Shown: positions 16,307 to 22,447 of the stretch, in pieces
Position numbering within the stretch: position 1 is the stretch's first letter
Layout: every line of letters starts with the position of its first letter
Assembly: GCA_000435635.1 (NCBI GenBank)
Contig: FR882105.1
Span: 26,295 to 54,009, forward strand
Direction of reading: 5' to 3'
Source of the DNA: Prevotella sp. CAG:1320
Lineage (GTDB): Bacteria > Bacteroidota > Bacteroidia > Bacteroidales > Bacteroidaceae
DNA: 27,715 nucleotides
Made by a program: the position numbers and the translations under genes
Notes under the pieces: generated by a model
Database searches by the model: none
What the model was told of the DNA's origin: nothing
What the model saw: the letters and a program-made list of their open reading frames with translations, nothing else

Positions 16307-17524
16307 ATGTATGATGTCAGCAAGGTAAGGGAAGATTTCCCCATCCTCTCCAGGGAGGTTTATGGTAAGCCGCTTGTTTATTTGGACAACGCGGCCACCA
16401 CGCAGAAGCCTCTTTGCGTTTTGGACGCCATGAGGGAGGAATATCTCAATGTCAATGCCAATGTCCATAGAGGTGTTCACTGGCTGTCCCAGCAGGCAAC
16501 GGAGTTGCATGAAGCCGCCAGGGAGACCGTGCGGGCGTTTATCAATGCCCGTTCCGCTGCCGAGGTGGTTTTTACTCGTGGCACAACTGAGGGTATTAAC
16601 CTGGTGGCGTCTTCTTTCTGTGACGCTTTCATGGGCGAGGGCGACGAGGTGATTGTCTCCGCGGTGGAGCATCATTCCAATATCGTGCCTTGGCAGTTGC
16701 AAGCGAGCAGGAAAGGCATCAAGTTGCGTGTGATACCTGTCGATGATGAGGGAACGCTTCAGTTAGACGAGTTGGAGAAACTTTTCAACTCCCATACTCG
16801 CTTGGTGAGCGTGACGCATGTCAGCAATGTGTTGGGTACGGTCAATCCCGTGGCCGACATCATCAGGATGGCGCATGCCCATGGCGTGCCAGTGTTGGTG
16901 GATGGCGCACAGAGCACGCCCCATTTCCGGGTGGACATGCAGGCGTTGGATTGTGATTTCTTTGTCTTCAGTGGTCATAAGATATATGGACCCACGGGTG
17001 TTGGTGTGTTGTATGGCAAAGAGGAATGGCTGGAGAAACTGCCTCCCTATCAGGGCGGTGGCGAGATGATAAGCCATGTAAGTTTCGAGAAGACCACTTT
17101 CGAGCGGCCTCCCTTGAAGTTTGAGGCGGGCACACCCGATTATATAGCCACCTCAGGCTTGGCTAAGGCTTTGGACTATGTCACCTCCCTGGGCATGGAC
17201 AATATAGAGGCCCACGAGCGTGACCTTACCCAGTATGCGCTTCAGCGGATGTCCCAGATAGAGGGCATGCATATTTATGGGCCGATGGGTGGAGAGCACG
17301 ATGCCGTCATCAGCTTCCAGGTGGGGAACATCCATCACATGGATATGGGAACGTTGCTCGACAGGCTGGGCATAGCTATCCGTACGGGTCATCATTGCGC
17401 CCAGCCCTTGATGGATCGCTTGGGCATCCTGGGCACGGCTCGTGCCAGCTTCGCCCTCTATAACACCCGTGAGGAGGTGGATAGCCTGGTGAATGCTATC
17501 CAGCGGGTGGCGAAGATGTTCTAG
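16307..17524 (+). CDS. sufS: Cysteine desulfurase SufS
   Basis: This 405-aa PLP enzyme of aminotransferase class V has PLP Lys225 in 'FSGHKIYGPTG'. Catalytic Cys364 lies in 'RTGHHCAQPLM', the group II (SufS/CsdA) context. The N-terminal 'YLDNAATTQKP' and 'HRGVHWLSQQAT' are family signatures. It takes sulfur from cysteine as a persulfide and feeds the Suf scaffold. No SufE or SufU partner is encoded next to it, so the sulfur-transfer partner must be elsewhere. Its end overlaps the convergent 99-aa gene by four bases. Confidence 0.97.
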   Translation: MYDVSKVREDFPILSREVYGKPLVYLDNAATTQKPLCVLDAMREEYLNVNANVHRGVHWLSQQATELHEAARETVRAFINARSAAEVVFTRGTTEGINLVASSFCDAFMGEGDEVIVSAVEHHSNIVPWQLQASRKGIKLRVIPVDDEGTLQLDELEKLFNSHTRLVSVTHVSNVLGTVNPVADIIRMAHAHGVPVLVDGAQSTPHFRVDMQALDCDFFVFSGHKIYGPTGVGVLYGKEEWLEKLPPYQGGGEMISHVSFEKTTFERPPLKFEAGTPDYIATSGLAKALDYVTSLGMDNIEAHERDLTQYALQRMSQIEGMHIYGPMGGEHDAVISFQVGNIHHMDMGTLLDRLGIAIRTGHHCAQPLMDRLGILGTARASFALYNTREEVDSLVNAIQRVAKMF

Positions 17525-17820
17525 ATGCCCGCCCGTTTGCATTTCCTTACGCTCCAGGCAAACCATCCCATGCAGACTGCCCGTAACCATAATGGGCTGT
17601 CCATGGGCAGTATTCCCAAGGCGAATGCCACTTGCGCCTCTATCATCAGCCATGTCTGCTTACGGCTGATGGGTTTCTCCAACACATGGCTATAGTATTT
17701 CCGCAACCATTCCACGGGCTTTCCCGCGCTTTGTGCCAGCAGGCGCAGGTGGTTGCCGACGGTTTCTTTCATGTTGATAGCACGACTCTCGTTGGTAGTT
17801 AATATCAAGTTCTTTTCCAT
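17521..17820 (-). CDS. Hypothetical 99-aa protein
   Basis: The protein has a polar N-terminal half ('MKETVGNHLRLLAQSAGKPVEWLRKYYSHVLEKP') and a hydrophobic C-terminal half (about 62-92, 'WLRAVCMGWFAWSV') that may insert in or lie on the membrane, ending in basic residues. I recognise no named family. An ATG at 17772 (MKETV) is a possible alternative start. It converges on sufS with a four-base overlap. A CAAAATTA at 17859-17866 reads TAATTTTG on its strand and could be its -7 box. Confidence 0.7.
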   Translation of the reverse strand: MEKNLILTTNESRAINMKETVGNHLRLLAQSAGKPVEWLRKYYSHVLEKPISRKQTWLMIEAQVAFALGILPMDSPLWLRAVCMGWFAWSVRKCKRAGI

Positions 17821-17858
17821 AGTTGCTTTGATTTTGTTGTTGTTTTGTTTATCTGCGA

Positions 17859-17866
17859 CAAAATTA
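17859..17866 (-). promoter_or_regulatory. Possible -7 box for the 99-aa gene
   Basis: On the reverse strand this reads TAATTTTG, a full match to TAnnTTTG, 38 bases before the start at 17820. No TTTG lies at the expected -33 distance, so only half of the promoter is supported. Confidence 0.4.
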
Positions 17867-17941
17867 GTCCCCTTTTGTGCAATATATGTTCCATTTCCAA
17901 GTTTTTATGTTAAAAGTGAACCTTGAGAACAGCAGAGGTGT

Positions 17942-17964
17942 GTAGAGACGCATTCTTGCGTCTC
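17942..17964 (+). repeat. REP-like element c (perfect, forward)
   Basis: GTAG foot, stem GAGACGCA/TGCGTCTC, loop TTCT. It faces element d with 36 bases between them; both inner flanks continue as (A/G)GCAAG, extending the inverted repeat. The pair lies just upstream of the RAYT gene. Confidence 0.92.
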
Positions 17965-18000
17965 GGCAAGTTGTTAGGCAGGCTGTTACTCTTACTTGCT

Positions 18001-18023
18001 GAGACGCAAGAATGCGTCTCTAC
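18001..18023 (-). repeat. REP-like element d (perfect, reverse)
   Basis: Perfect reverse copy; its GTAG foot (CTAC on the + strand side) points toward the RAYT start 39 bases away. On its own strand it continues AGCAAGTAAGA, close to the extension of copies b and h. Confidence 0.92.
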
Positions 18024-18061
18024 ACTGTTCTGCTTGATATTTGCGAAATAGGAAATGATAT

Positions 18062-18544
18062 ATGTGCGACAATAAGTTTTTAGATAAATACCGCATTCAA
18101 TCTTCTCGTGCCACTTGGCATCATTATGATGGAGGTGTATATTTTGTTACTATCTGTACACGAAACCACATCCATTACTTTGGTGAGATTTCGGATGGCC
18201 AGATGAGATTGTCTAGCATGGGGGAGATAGTGTGCGCTAATATTATGGACATACCTTTTCATGTGTCAAATGTAGATATACCGCTATATGCGGTTATGCC
18301 CAATCATGTTCATTTGGTAGTCGCTATTAGTGGCGTGGAGAAAGGGACTACCACATTGGGTTCAGTCATTCGTGGTTTTAAAGCGGGTGTCACTAAGCGG
18401 GCGAAGGAAAATCACTTCTCCTTTCAATGGCAATCCCGCTATTATGATCGCATTGTCCGTAGCCAAGAAGAGCTGAATCGCGTTGGTGAATATATTACCA
18501 ATAATGTTGTGAAATGGGATCTGGAATGCAATCATGACCATTAA
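18062..18544 (+). CDS. REP-associated tyrosine transposase (RAYT)
   Basis: This 160-aa protein belongs to the Y1/HUH transposase group related to IS200/IS605 TnpA. The N-terminal pattern 'HHYDGGVYFVTICTRNHIHYFGEI' and 'MRLSSMGEIV' are characteristic of REP-associated forms. The HUH motif is His82-Val-His84 in 'AVMPNHVHLVV'. 'RYYDRIVRSQEELNRVGEYITNNVVKW' follows, in which Tyr144 is the likely nucleophile (the usual NP is NN here). Relatives in E. coli bind GTAG-footed REP hairpins as single strands and cleave them. The gene stands alone, has no transposon ends, and is flanked on both sides by REP pairs. It is AT-richer than the suf genes. All expected catalytic residues are present, so it looks intact. 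Confidence 0.9.
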   Translation: MCDNKFLDKYRIQSSRATWHHYDGGVYFVTICTRNHIHYFGEISDGQMRLSSMGEIVCANIMDIPFHVSNVDIPLYAVMPNHVHLVVAISGVEKGTTTLGSVIRGFKAGVTKRAKENHFSFQWQSRYYDRIVRSQEELNRVGEYITNNVVKWDLECNHDH

Positions 18545-18566
18545 GCGATACCATCAACTGAAATAT

Positions 18567-18589
18567 GTAGAGACGCATTCTTGCGTCTC
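18567..18589 (+). repeat. REP-like element e (perfect, forward)
   Basis: Perfect GTAG foot and 8-bp stem, 23 bases after the RAYT stop codon. It faces the degenerate copy f. Confidence 0.92.
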
Positions 18590-18634
18590 CGCCTGCAAGG
18601 TGGCGCAATACAACCGTTGCCCTGTCGGACTGCT

Positions 18635-18654
18635 GAGACGAGAGAACACGTCTC
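18635..18654 (-). repeat. REP-like element f (degenerate, reverse)
   Basis: GAGACG and CGTCTC form a 6-bp stem with an enlarged loop; the GTAG foot is changed (CCAT instead of CTAC). It is recognisable by its position and by the preceding TGCT shared with b and h. Confidence 0.65.
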
Positions 18655-18687
18655 CATATATAATTAACGTGAATTCGACGAAAAGTT

Positions 18688-18710
18688 GTAGAGACGCATT
18701 CTTGCGTCTC
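18688..18710 (+). repeat. REP-like element g (perfect, forward)
   Basis: Perfect GTAG foot and stem; inner flank AGCAAACCGCC. It faces element h with 54 bases between them. Confidence 0.92.
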
Positions 18711-18764
18711 AGCAAACCGCCAGGCCTTCGCAAGCGGCAATTTCATTCAGCGATCTTGCTTGCT

Positions 18765-18787
18765 GAGACGCAAGAATGCGTCTCTAC
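18765..18787 (-). repeat. REP-like element h (perfect, reverse)
   Basis: Perfect reverse copy. On its strand the hairpin is followed by AGCAAGCAAGATCGC, nearly the same extension as copies b and i. Confidence 0.92.
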
Positions 18788-18859
18788 GCGTTGACCATGA
18801 CAGATTATGTACACAAGTAGAGATTCGTCGAACTCGCGTTATAATTAAACAATAAAACC

Positions 18860-19483
18860 ATGTCTTTAGAGAAACATTATTACGAGGGCAAGATTGAGGC
18901 GGGCTGTGATGAGGCTGGCCGTGGCTGCCTGGCCGGCAGTGTCTATGCCGCCGCCGTTATTTTGCCAGACGGCTATGACAACCCTTCGCTCAACGACAGC
19001 AAGCAGCTTTCCGCCGCCAAGCGGAAAAGGCTGCGTGACGAGATAGTGCGCGATGCCGTCGCTTGGGCGATAGGTGTGGTGACCCCCCAGGAGATAGACC
19101 AAATCAATATCTTGCGGGCCAGCATCCTCGCCATGCACCGTGCGCTGGACCAACTGCAGGTACGCCCCGAGGCCATTATCGTGGACGGTAATCGTTTCCT
19201 GCCTTACTGTGATTTGCCTTACACCACTATCGTGAAAGGTGACGGAAAGTATCAGGCCATCGCTGCGGCCAGTATCCTGGCCAAGACCTATCGCGATGAG
19301 TATATGGAGCGGTTGGCCCAGGAGTTCCCCCAATATGGCTGGCAGTCCAACAAAGGCTACCCTACGCCCCAGCATCGGGAGGCTATCCGCCAATATGGCG
19401 TTACGCCCTATCACCGCAAGAGTTTCGACCTTTTAGGCTCTCAAGAACTTTTCCTTGACTTCGCCGACGATGAGACACGATAA
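18860..19483 (+). CDS. rnhB: Ribonuclease HII
   Basis: This 207-aa protein has the RNase HII active-site elements: Asp17-Glu18 in '[12 protein letters not shown]', 'NDSKQLS', Asp109 in 'IIVDGN', and Asp128 in '[18 protein letters not shown]'. C-terminal '[11 protein letters not shown]' is also typical. It removes ribonucleotides from RNA-DNA hybrids in the cytoplasm. Its 3' end overlaps the next gene by 14 bases, so the two are probably translated from one mRNA. Confidence 0.97.
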   Translation: MSLEKHYYEGKIEAGCDEAGRGCLAGSVYAAAVILPDGYDNPSLNDSKQLSAAKRKRLRDEIVRDAVAWAIGVVTPQEIDQINILRASILAMHRALDQLQVRPEAIIVDGNRFLPYCDLPYTTIVKGDGKYQAIAAASILAKTYRDEYMERLAQEFPQYGWQSNKGYPTPQHREAIRQYGVTPYHRKSFDLLGSQELFLDFADDETR

Positions 19484-20393
19484 ACTGGAACGGGAACTTG
19501 ACCTGCTCTTGCTGCTTACCGAGAACAGGCATTATGACGTGGAGACCCTTTGCCGGCGGCTTGCCATCTCCCGCCGCATGTTCTATTACTACCTGGAGAG
19601 TTTCCGTGATTGGGGGTTTATCGTGGAGAAGTCGGGGCGGTGTTATAGCATCGACAGGGAGTCCCCTTACCTGAAACGCCTTTTTGAGACCATCAACTTC
19701 ACGGAGGAGGAAGCGCTTACCTTGCTCTCCATCCTCAACAAGGTGGGCGAGGAGAACGCCCTGGCTCAACGGGTGCGTTACAAGCTCAACCGCTTCTACG
19801 ACTTCCATATTCTCGACAATCCTGCCTTGCGCGAGCGGGTGGCCCATTGCGTCTCCGTGCTCTATGATGCCATCAAGCGCAAGCGGGTGGTGAAGATCAT
19901 GGACTATGCCTCACCCCATAGCGACACGGTTTCCGATAGGGTGGTGGAGCCTTTCCTCCTGCTCAACGACAACAACGACGTGCGTTGCCACGAGTTGTCC
20001 TCGGGCGAGAACAAGACCTTCAAGCTCTCCCGCATGCGGGATGTCATCATGCTCGACCTCTCTTGGAGCCATGAGGCTCGCCACAAGCAGGTGTTTACCG
20101 ACATCTTCATGTTCAGTGGCGAGGAACGGTTTCCCGTGACGGTCAGGCTGGACCGGTTGGCCTATCAGGTCTTCGTGGAGGAATATCCCCGTGCCGCCCA
20201 TGCCGTCACGCAAGAGGACGCAGCTCATTACGTTCTCCGCACCGAAGTAGTGAGCTATCGGGGCATAGGCCGTTTCGTGCTTGGCCTCTATGACCATGTG
20301 GAGGTGTTGGGTGACGAGGGTTTCCAGGCTTATGTGCGGGAGACCTTGCGCCGCAACTATCAGCGCAGTCTCTTGCCGCCAGCCGTGGATTAA
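19470..20393 (+). CDS. WYL-domain transcriptional regulator
   Basis: I use ATG 19470 (307 aa), which overlaps rnhB by 14 bases; a TTG at 19455 is less likely. The N-terminal winged HTH (about 8-60) contains '[29 protein letters not shown]'-type spacing. A helical linker includes '[13 protein letters not shown]'. The WYL-like region (about 130-205) has '[34 protein letters not shown]', although the literal W-Y-L triplet is replaced. A WCX-like C-terminal part follows ('[20 protein letters not shown]'). WYL regulators often sense ligands or nucleic acids; the target is unknown. Confidence 0.85.
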   Translation: MRHDKLERELDLLLLLTENRHYDVETLCRRLAISRRMFYYYLESFRDWGFIVEKSGRCYSIDRESPYLKRLFETINFTEEEALTLLSILNKVGEENALAQRVRYKLNRFYDFHILDNPALRERVAHCVSVLYDAIKRKRVVKIMDYASPHSDTVSDRVVEPFLLLNDNNDVRCHELSSGENKTFKLSRMRDVIMLDLSWSHEARHKQVFTDIFMFSGEERFPVTVRLDRLAYQVFVEEYPRAAHAVTQEDAAHYVLRTEVVSYRGIGRFVLGLYDHVEVLGDEGFQAYVRETLRRNYQRSLLPPAVD

Positions 20394-20399
20394 ACAAGA

Positions 20400-20432
20400 A
20401 AAAGCCCCTTCGCCATTGCGGCGAGGGGCTTC
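20400..20432. terminator. Hairpin after the rnhB-WYL pair
   Basis: AAGCCCC (20402-20408) and CGCC pair with GGCG and GGGGCTT (20425-20431) with one bulged T. It starts 8 bases after the WYL stop. The T-rich side (CTTTTTCTTG) is on the reverse strand, so it may act bidirectionally. Confidence 0.65.
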
Positions 20433-20451
20433 AAGCGTTCAATTACTATTT

Positions 20452-20483
20452 ACAATGAAAAATTCACCCGAGGTGGGTGGATT
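20452..20483 (-). terminator. Terminator of the higBA operon
   Basis: On the reverse strand, AATCCACCC and GGGTGAATT form a 9-pair stem (one wobble) around ACCTC and are followed by a T-rich tail (TTTCATTG). It lies 16 bases after the antitoxin stop. Confidence 0.65.
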
Positions 20484-20499
20484 GAAATTCTCGGTCATG

Positions 20500-20838
20500 T
20501 CACCATAGGGCGACTTTTCCTGCCGCACCCAGGTCTAGCGTGGCCGTGGTAATCCCCAGGGCCTTGAACACACGGCTCATCGTGGGGAGCGTGATGCTGT
20601 GGCCTTTCTCCAGCCTGGAGATTTGTGCCCGCTTCACTCCGACACGCTCGCCCAGTTCCTCCTGCGTGAGGTGTTGTCTTAGGCGTTCCTGCTTGATGGC
20701 CTCGCCAATGTGATAGGCGTGTACGGCCTCTGCCACCTCTTGGTCAAACTTGTCCCTCTCTGGTGTCCCTTTCTTCCCTATGAGTTCATCCGTGACTTCC
20801 TCCAGGGTGTATAGTTTCATTTTACCCACCTGTTTCAT
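20500..20838 (-). CDS. HigA-type XRE antitoxin / repressor
   Basis: This 112-aa protein carries an XRE-family HTH in its C-terminal half (about 52-100): 'LTQEELGERVGVKRAQISRLEKGHSITLPTMSRVFKALGI'-type spacing. The N-terminal part ('YTLEEVTDELIGKKGTPERDKFDQEV') is the typical start of HigA-like antitoxins paired with Gp49-type toxins. The start ATG overlaps the toxin stop by four bases (ATGA); an internal ATG at 20820 is possible. It should neutralise the toxin and, with it, repress the operator palindromes upstream. Confidence 0.85.
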   Translation of the reverse strand: MKQVGKMKLYTLEEVTDELIGKKGTPERDKFDQEVAEAVHAYHIGEAIKQERLRQHLTQEELGERVGVKRAQISRLEKGHSITLPTMSRVFKALGITTATLDLGAAGKVALW

Positions 20839-21179
20839 TGGTTCTTGCTTTTTTGTTCATAATACCATCTCATGATTGCTTCCGCTCTCACGATTTCTTT
20901 CTTGGGGGTCTTCTGCGCCTTCTTGGTGAAGCCGTGTGTGGCTACCACCAGGCTTCGCTCCTCCTTGTCCCAGAAGGATAGCAGGCGATAGGCCATTCCG
21001 CCAGACATTGCCCGGAACTCCCATATCTCTGATCCTTCCAGCTTCTTGAACAGCTCGCTGTTCTTCTCTCCTTCTGTCACCCTCCATATATTATGCAACA
21101 TCTTCTTGCGTGCTTGCCCTGGAAGGCTTTCCAGGAAGTTTCTGGCTTCTTCCAGTATCGTGAGTTGTAACGTGGGCAT
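20835..21179 (-). CDS. HigB/RelE-like toxin (Gp49 family)
   Basis: I use ATG 21179 (114 aa): the in-frame ATG at 21296 lies upstream of both predicted transcription starts. The protein has 'ILEEARNFLESLPGQARKKMLHNI', 'LFKKLEGSEIWEFRA', 'GMAYRLLSFWDKEERSLVVATHGFTKKAQKTPKKEI' and 'AEAIMRWYY'. This is the RelE-fold Gp49/HigB pattern with the Lys-rich 'FxKKxxKTP' segment. Such toxins cleave mRNA on the ribosome. The toxin gene precedes the antitoxin gene, as in higBA loci. Confidence 0.88.
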   Translation of the reverse strand: MPTLQLTILEEARNFLESLPGQARKKMLHNIWRVTEGEKNSELFKKLEGSEIWEFRAMSGGMAYRLLSFWDKEERSLVVATHGFTKKAQKTPKKEIVRAEAIMRWYYEQKSKNQ

Positions 21180-21204
21180 ATCCGTTTTAGGTTTTCCTTG
21201 TGTG

Positions 21205-21242
21205 CAAAGATAAGGAAAAGTTTCGTGATATAGAAACTTTTC
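21205..21242 (-). promoter_or_regulatory. higBA proximal promoter and operator O1
   Basis: On the reverse strand a -7 box TATCTTTG (21205-21212) is preceded by TTTC at 21233-21236, 20 bases away, as a weak -33. A perfect inverted repeat GAAAAGTTTC-N8-GAAACTTTTC (21215-21242) fills the promoter, as expected for autorepression by the antitoxin complex. The predicted start is about 20 bases before the toxin ATG. Confidence 0.7.
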
Positions 21243-21273
21243 TTGGATAAATTTTGTTCCTGTTCTTACAACG

Positions 21274-21310
21274 CGAAGATACGAAAAGGTTTCCATATTG
21301 GCAAACTTTC
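21274..21310 (-). promoter_or_regulatory. higBA distal promoter and operator O2
   Basis: On the reverse strand the -7 box is TATCTTCG (21274-21281) and the -33 box TTTG (21302-21305), 20 bases apart. An imperfect palindrome (GAAAAGGTTTC at 21283-21293, CAAACTTTC at 21302-21310) covers the same positions as O1. The unit aligns without gaps to the proximal one at an offset of 69 bases (27 of 40 positions identical from 21204 and 21273). Confidence 0.65.
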
Positions 21311-21362
21311 TTGTGTCTTTTTACCAGGGAGAGTCATCACCTCCCCGCTACCTAGGCGTCGT

Positions 21363-21399
21363 ATCATCTAAGATGATTCCTGCCATCATCTAAGATGAT
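21363..21399. repeat. Two identical 15-bp palindromes, 22 bp apart
   Basis: ATCATCTAAGATGAT occurs at 21363-21377 and 21385-21399. Each has 7-bp arms around a central base. The 22-base spacing puts both on nearly the same helix face. They lie between the higBA promoter and the end of the sus operon, with no gene oriented to start there. Confidence 0.8.
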
Positions 21400-21480
21400 G
21401 CTAGACCTCGGTGCGCAGAAGACTCTCACGCGCGTGTACCTTATATATATGTGTATGCCGGGCGCGAAGTGTGACCCGCC

Positions 21481-21520
21481 AAAACAAAGAAGGGCGGACA
21501 TGCCATCGCATGCCCGCCCT
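21481..21520 (-). terminator. Terminator of the susCD operon
   Basis: AGGGCGG (21491-21497) pairs with CCGCCCT (21514-21520) and CATGC (21499-21503) with GCATG (21508-21512), with one A-C mismatch and a CATC loop. On the reverse strand it is followed by TCTTTGTTTT. It lies 28 bases after the lipoprotein stop. Confidence 0.8.
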
Positions 21521-21547
21521 CGCGGTTCACTATCATTTAGTCACTCC

Positions 21548-22417
21548 CTATTCATTGGGGATGAAGTAGTCATAGCCATAGACCAGGGTGCCCGCGGACA
21601 CCGTGTAGGCCACGCACACGAAGCAATAGCCGTCCTCATACATGCCGCTCTCGTAGCCGCCGGCGGTGACGAAGCTCTCGTCTCCCTGCCAGTAGCCAAT
21701 GTCCATCACGGAGAGTTGATAGCTGTTGCCATCCGTCAACTTGATGGAGTAGGGTGTGGCCATCTCGGGCACGCGGAAGAACCGGTAGGTGCCGCTCTCG
21801 TCCTGTCCCTGGAGGTCGAGCATGTTGATCTTCATGGAGTAGCCCTCGCCGAAGAGGTTCTCAAAGCGATAGAGCGTGGGGTCGGTGGTGCAAACCTGCA
21901 AGGTGGTAGGCGTGTTGGGTAACCCTATCGCGCTTCCGGAAACGGGCTGAGCGTTAAAGATATAGGTACCACTGACCACGTCCTCCCAGGCCAGGCCCGT
22001 GAAGGTGGTGGTGTATGCCTTCTTTTGGTTGCCGGAGACCGCCACGGCGGTGATGTAATAAGTGCCCATCATGTCGGTCAGGGTCACATCCACGTTAGAC
22101 TGCCCCTCAATACCTTCCACCTGGGTGCCGTTCTCCACCACGTAGTCATTGTAACCAGCCTCACCCATCTCTGAGAGGTGGCTGTTGTAGTCAGCCTCCG
22201 GCTCCGAGAGGTAGTAGACGGCCTCCACCTTGTTGTTGGTGGCGAAGCGCAGGGTGATGTCGTTGTCCGCGTTGTAAGGCTGGGCGGGGGCGTATTGGTA
22301 TACGATTACCGAGGGGCCTCCGTCGGTGCCGGGATTGGTGCCGTCGTCCTCGCTACAGGCCGTGAGCGCGAACGCCGCCACGCAGAGCGATAGCAAGCTT
22401 TCTATGTATTTCTTCAT
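21548..22417 (-). CDS. Surface lipoprotein of the sus-like operon
   Basis: This 289-aa protein has a lipoprotein signal (ALTAC, Cys21) followed by SEDDGTNPGTDGG. An Ig-like N-terminal region (about 35-140, 'NDITLRFATNNKVEAVYYLSEP') is followed by a beta-rich C-terminal domain (about 150-289) with 'DPTLYRFENLFGEGYSMKI', 'GTYRFFRVPE' and 'GYWQGDESFVTAGGYESGMYEDGYC'. Proteins of this layout occur as the third gene in susCD-type operons and are assumed to bind the substrate at the cell surface, in the place of SusE/F. The ligand is unknown. It starts 30 bases after the susD end. Confidence 0.78.
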   Translation of the reverse strand: MKKYIESLLSLCVAAFALTACSEDDGTNPGTDGGPSVIVYQYAPAQPYNADNDITLRFATNNKVEAVYYLSEPEADYNSHLSEMGEAGYNDYVVENGTQVEGIEGQSNVDVTLTDMMGTYYITAVAVSGNQKKAYTTTFTGLAWEDVVSGTYIFNAQPVSGSAIGLPNTPTTLQVCTTDPTLYRFENLFGEGYSMKINMLDLQGQDESGTYRFFRVPEMATPYSIKLTDGNSYQLSVMDIGYWQGDESFVTAGGYESGMYEDGYCFVCVAYTVSAGTLVYGYDYFIPNE

Positions 22418-22447
22418 GTCTTTTGTGTTTTTAAAAGTGGGTTGATG

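Larger units (their letters stand above)
18666..18840. repeat. Outer inverted repeat around REP pair g-h
   Basis: AACGTGAATTCGACGAA at 18666-18682 matches the reverse complement of 18824-18840 (AACGCGAGTTCGACGAA) at 15 of 17 positions. AT-rich TAATTA runs sit outside both arms. The left arm recurs in degenerate form at 27652-27668, at the same 22-base distance before a REP. Confidence 0.7.
18545..18859. other. REP cluster downstream of the RAYT
   Basis: This 315-bp gap before rnhB has no credible gene. It holds two inverted REP pairs (e-f and g-h), and the second pair is bracketed by a 17-base inverted repeat at 18666-18682 and 18824-18840. No clear -7/-33 promoter for rnhB is visible. Confidence 0.75.

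Noticed and set aside
17942..18787. A CRISPR array, because of recurring 20-30 base repeats
   Set aside because: Repeats alternate in orientation, spacers vary from 36 to over 500 bases and include a gene, and no cas genes are present. The REP/RAYT reading fits all of these.
20835..21296. A 153-residue version of the HigB-like toxin
   Set aside because: The extra 39 residues are encoded by the promoter-operator region, and the longer start lies upstream of both predicted transcription starts; ATG 21179 gives the usual family length.
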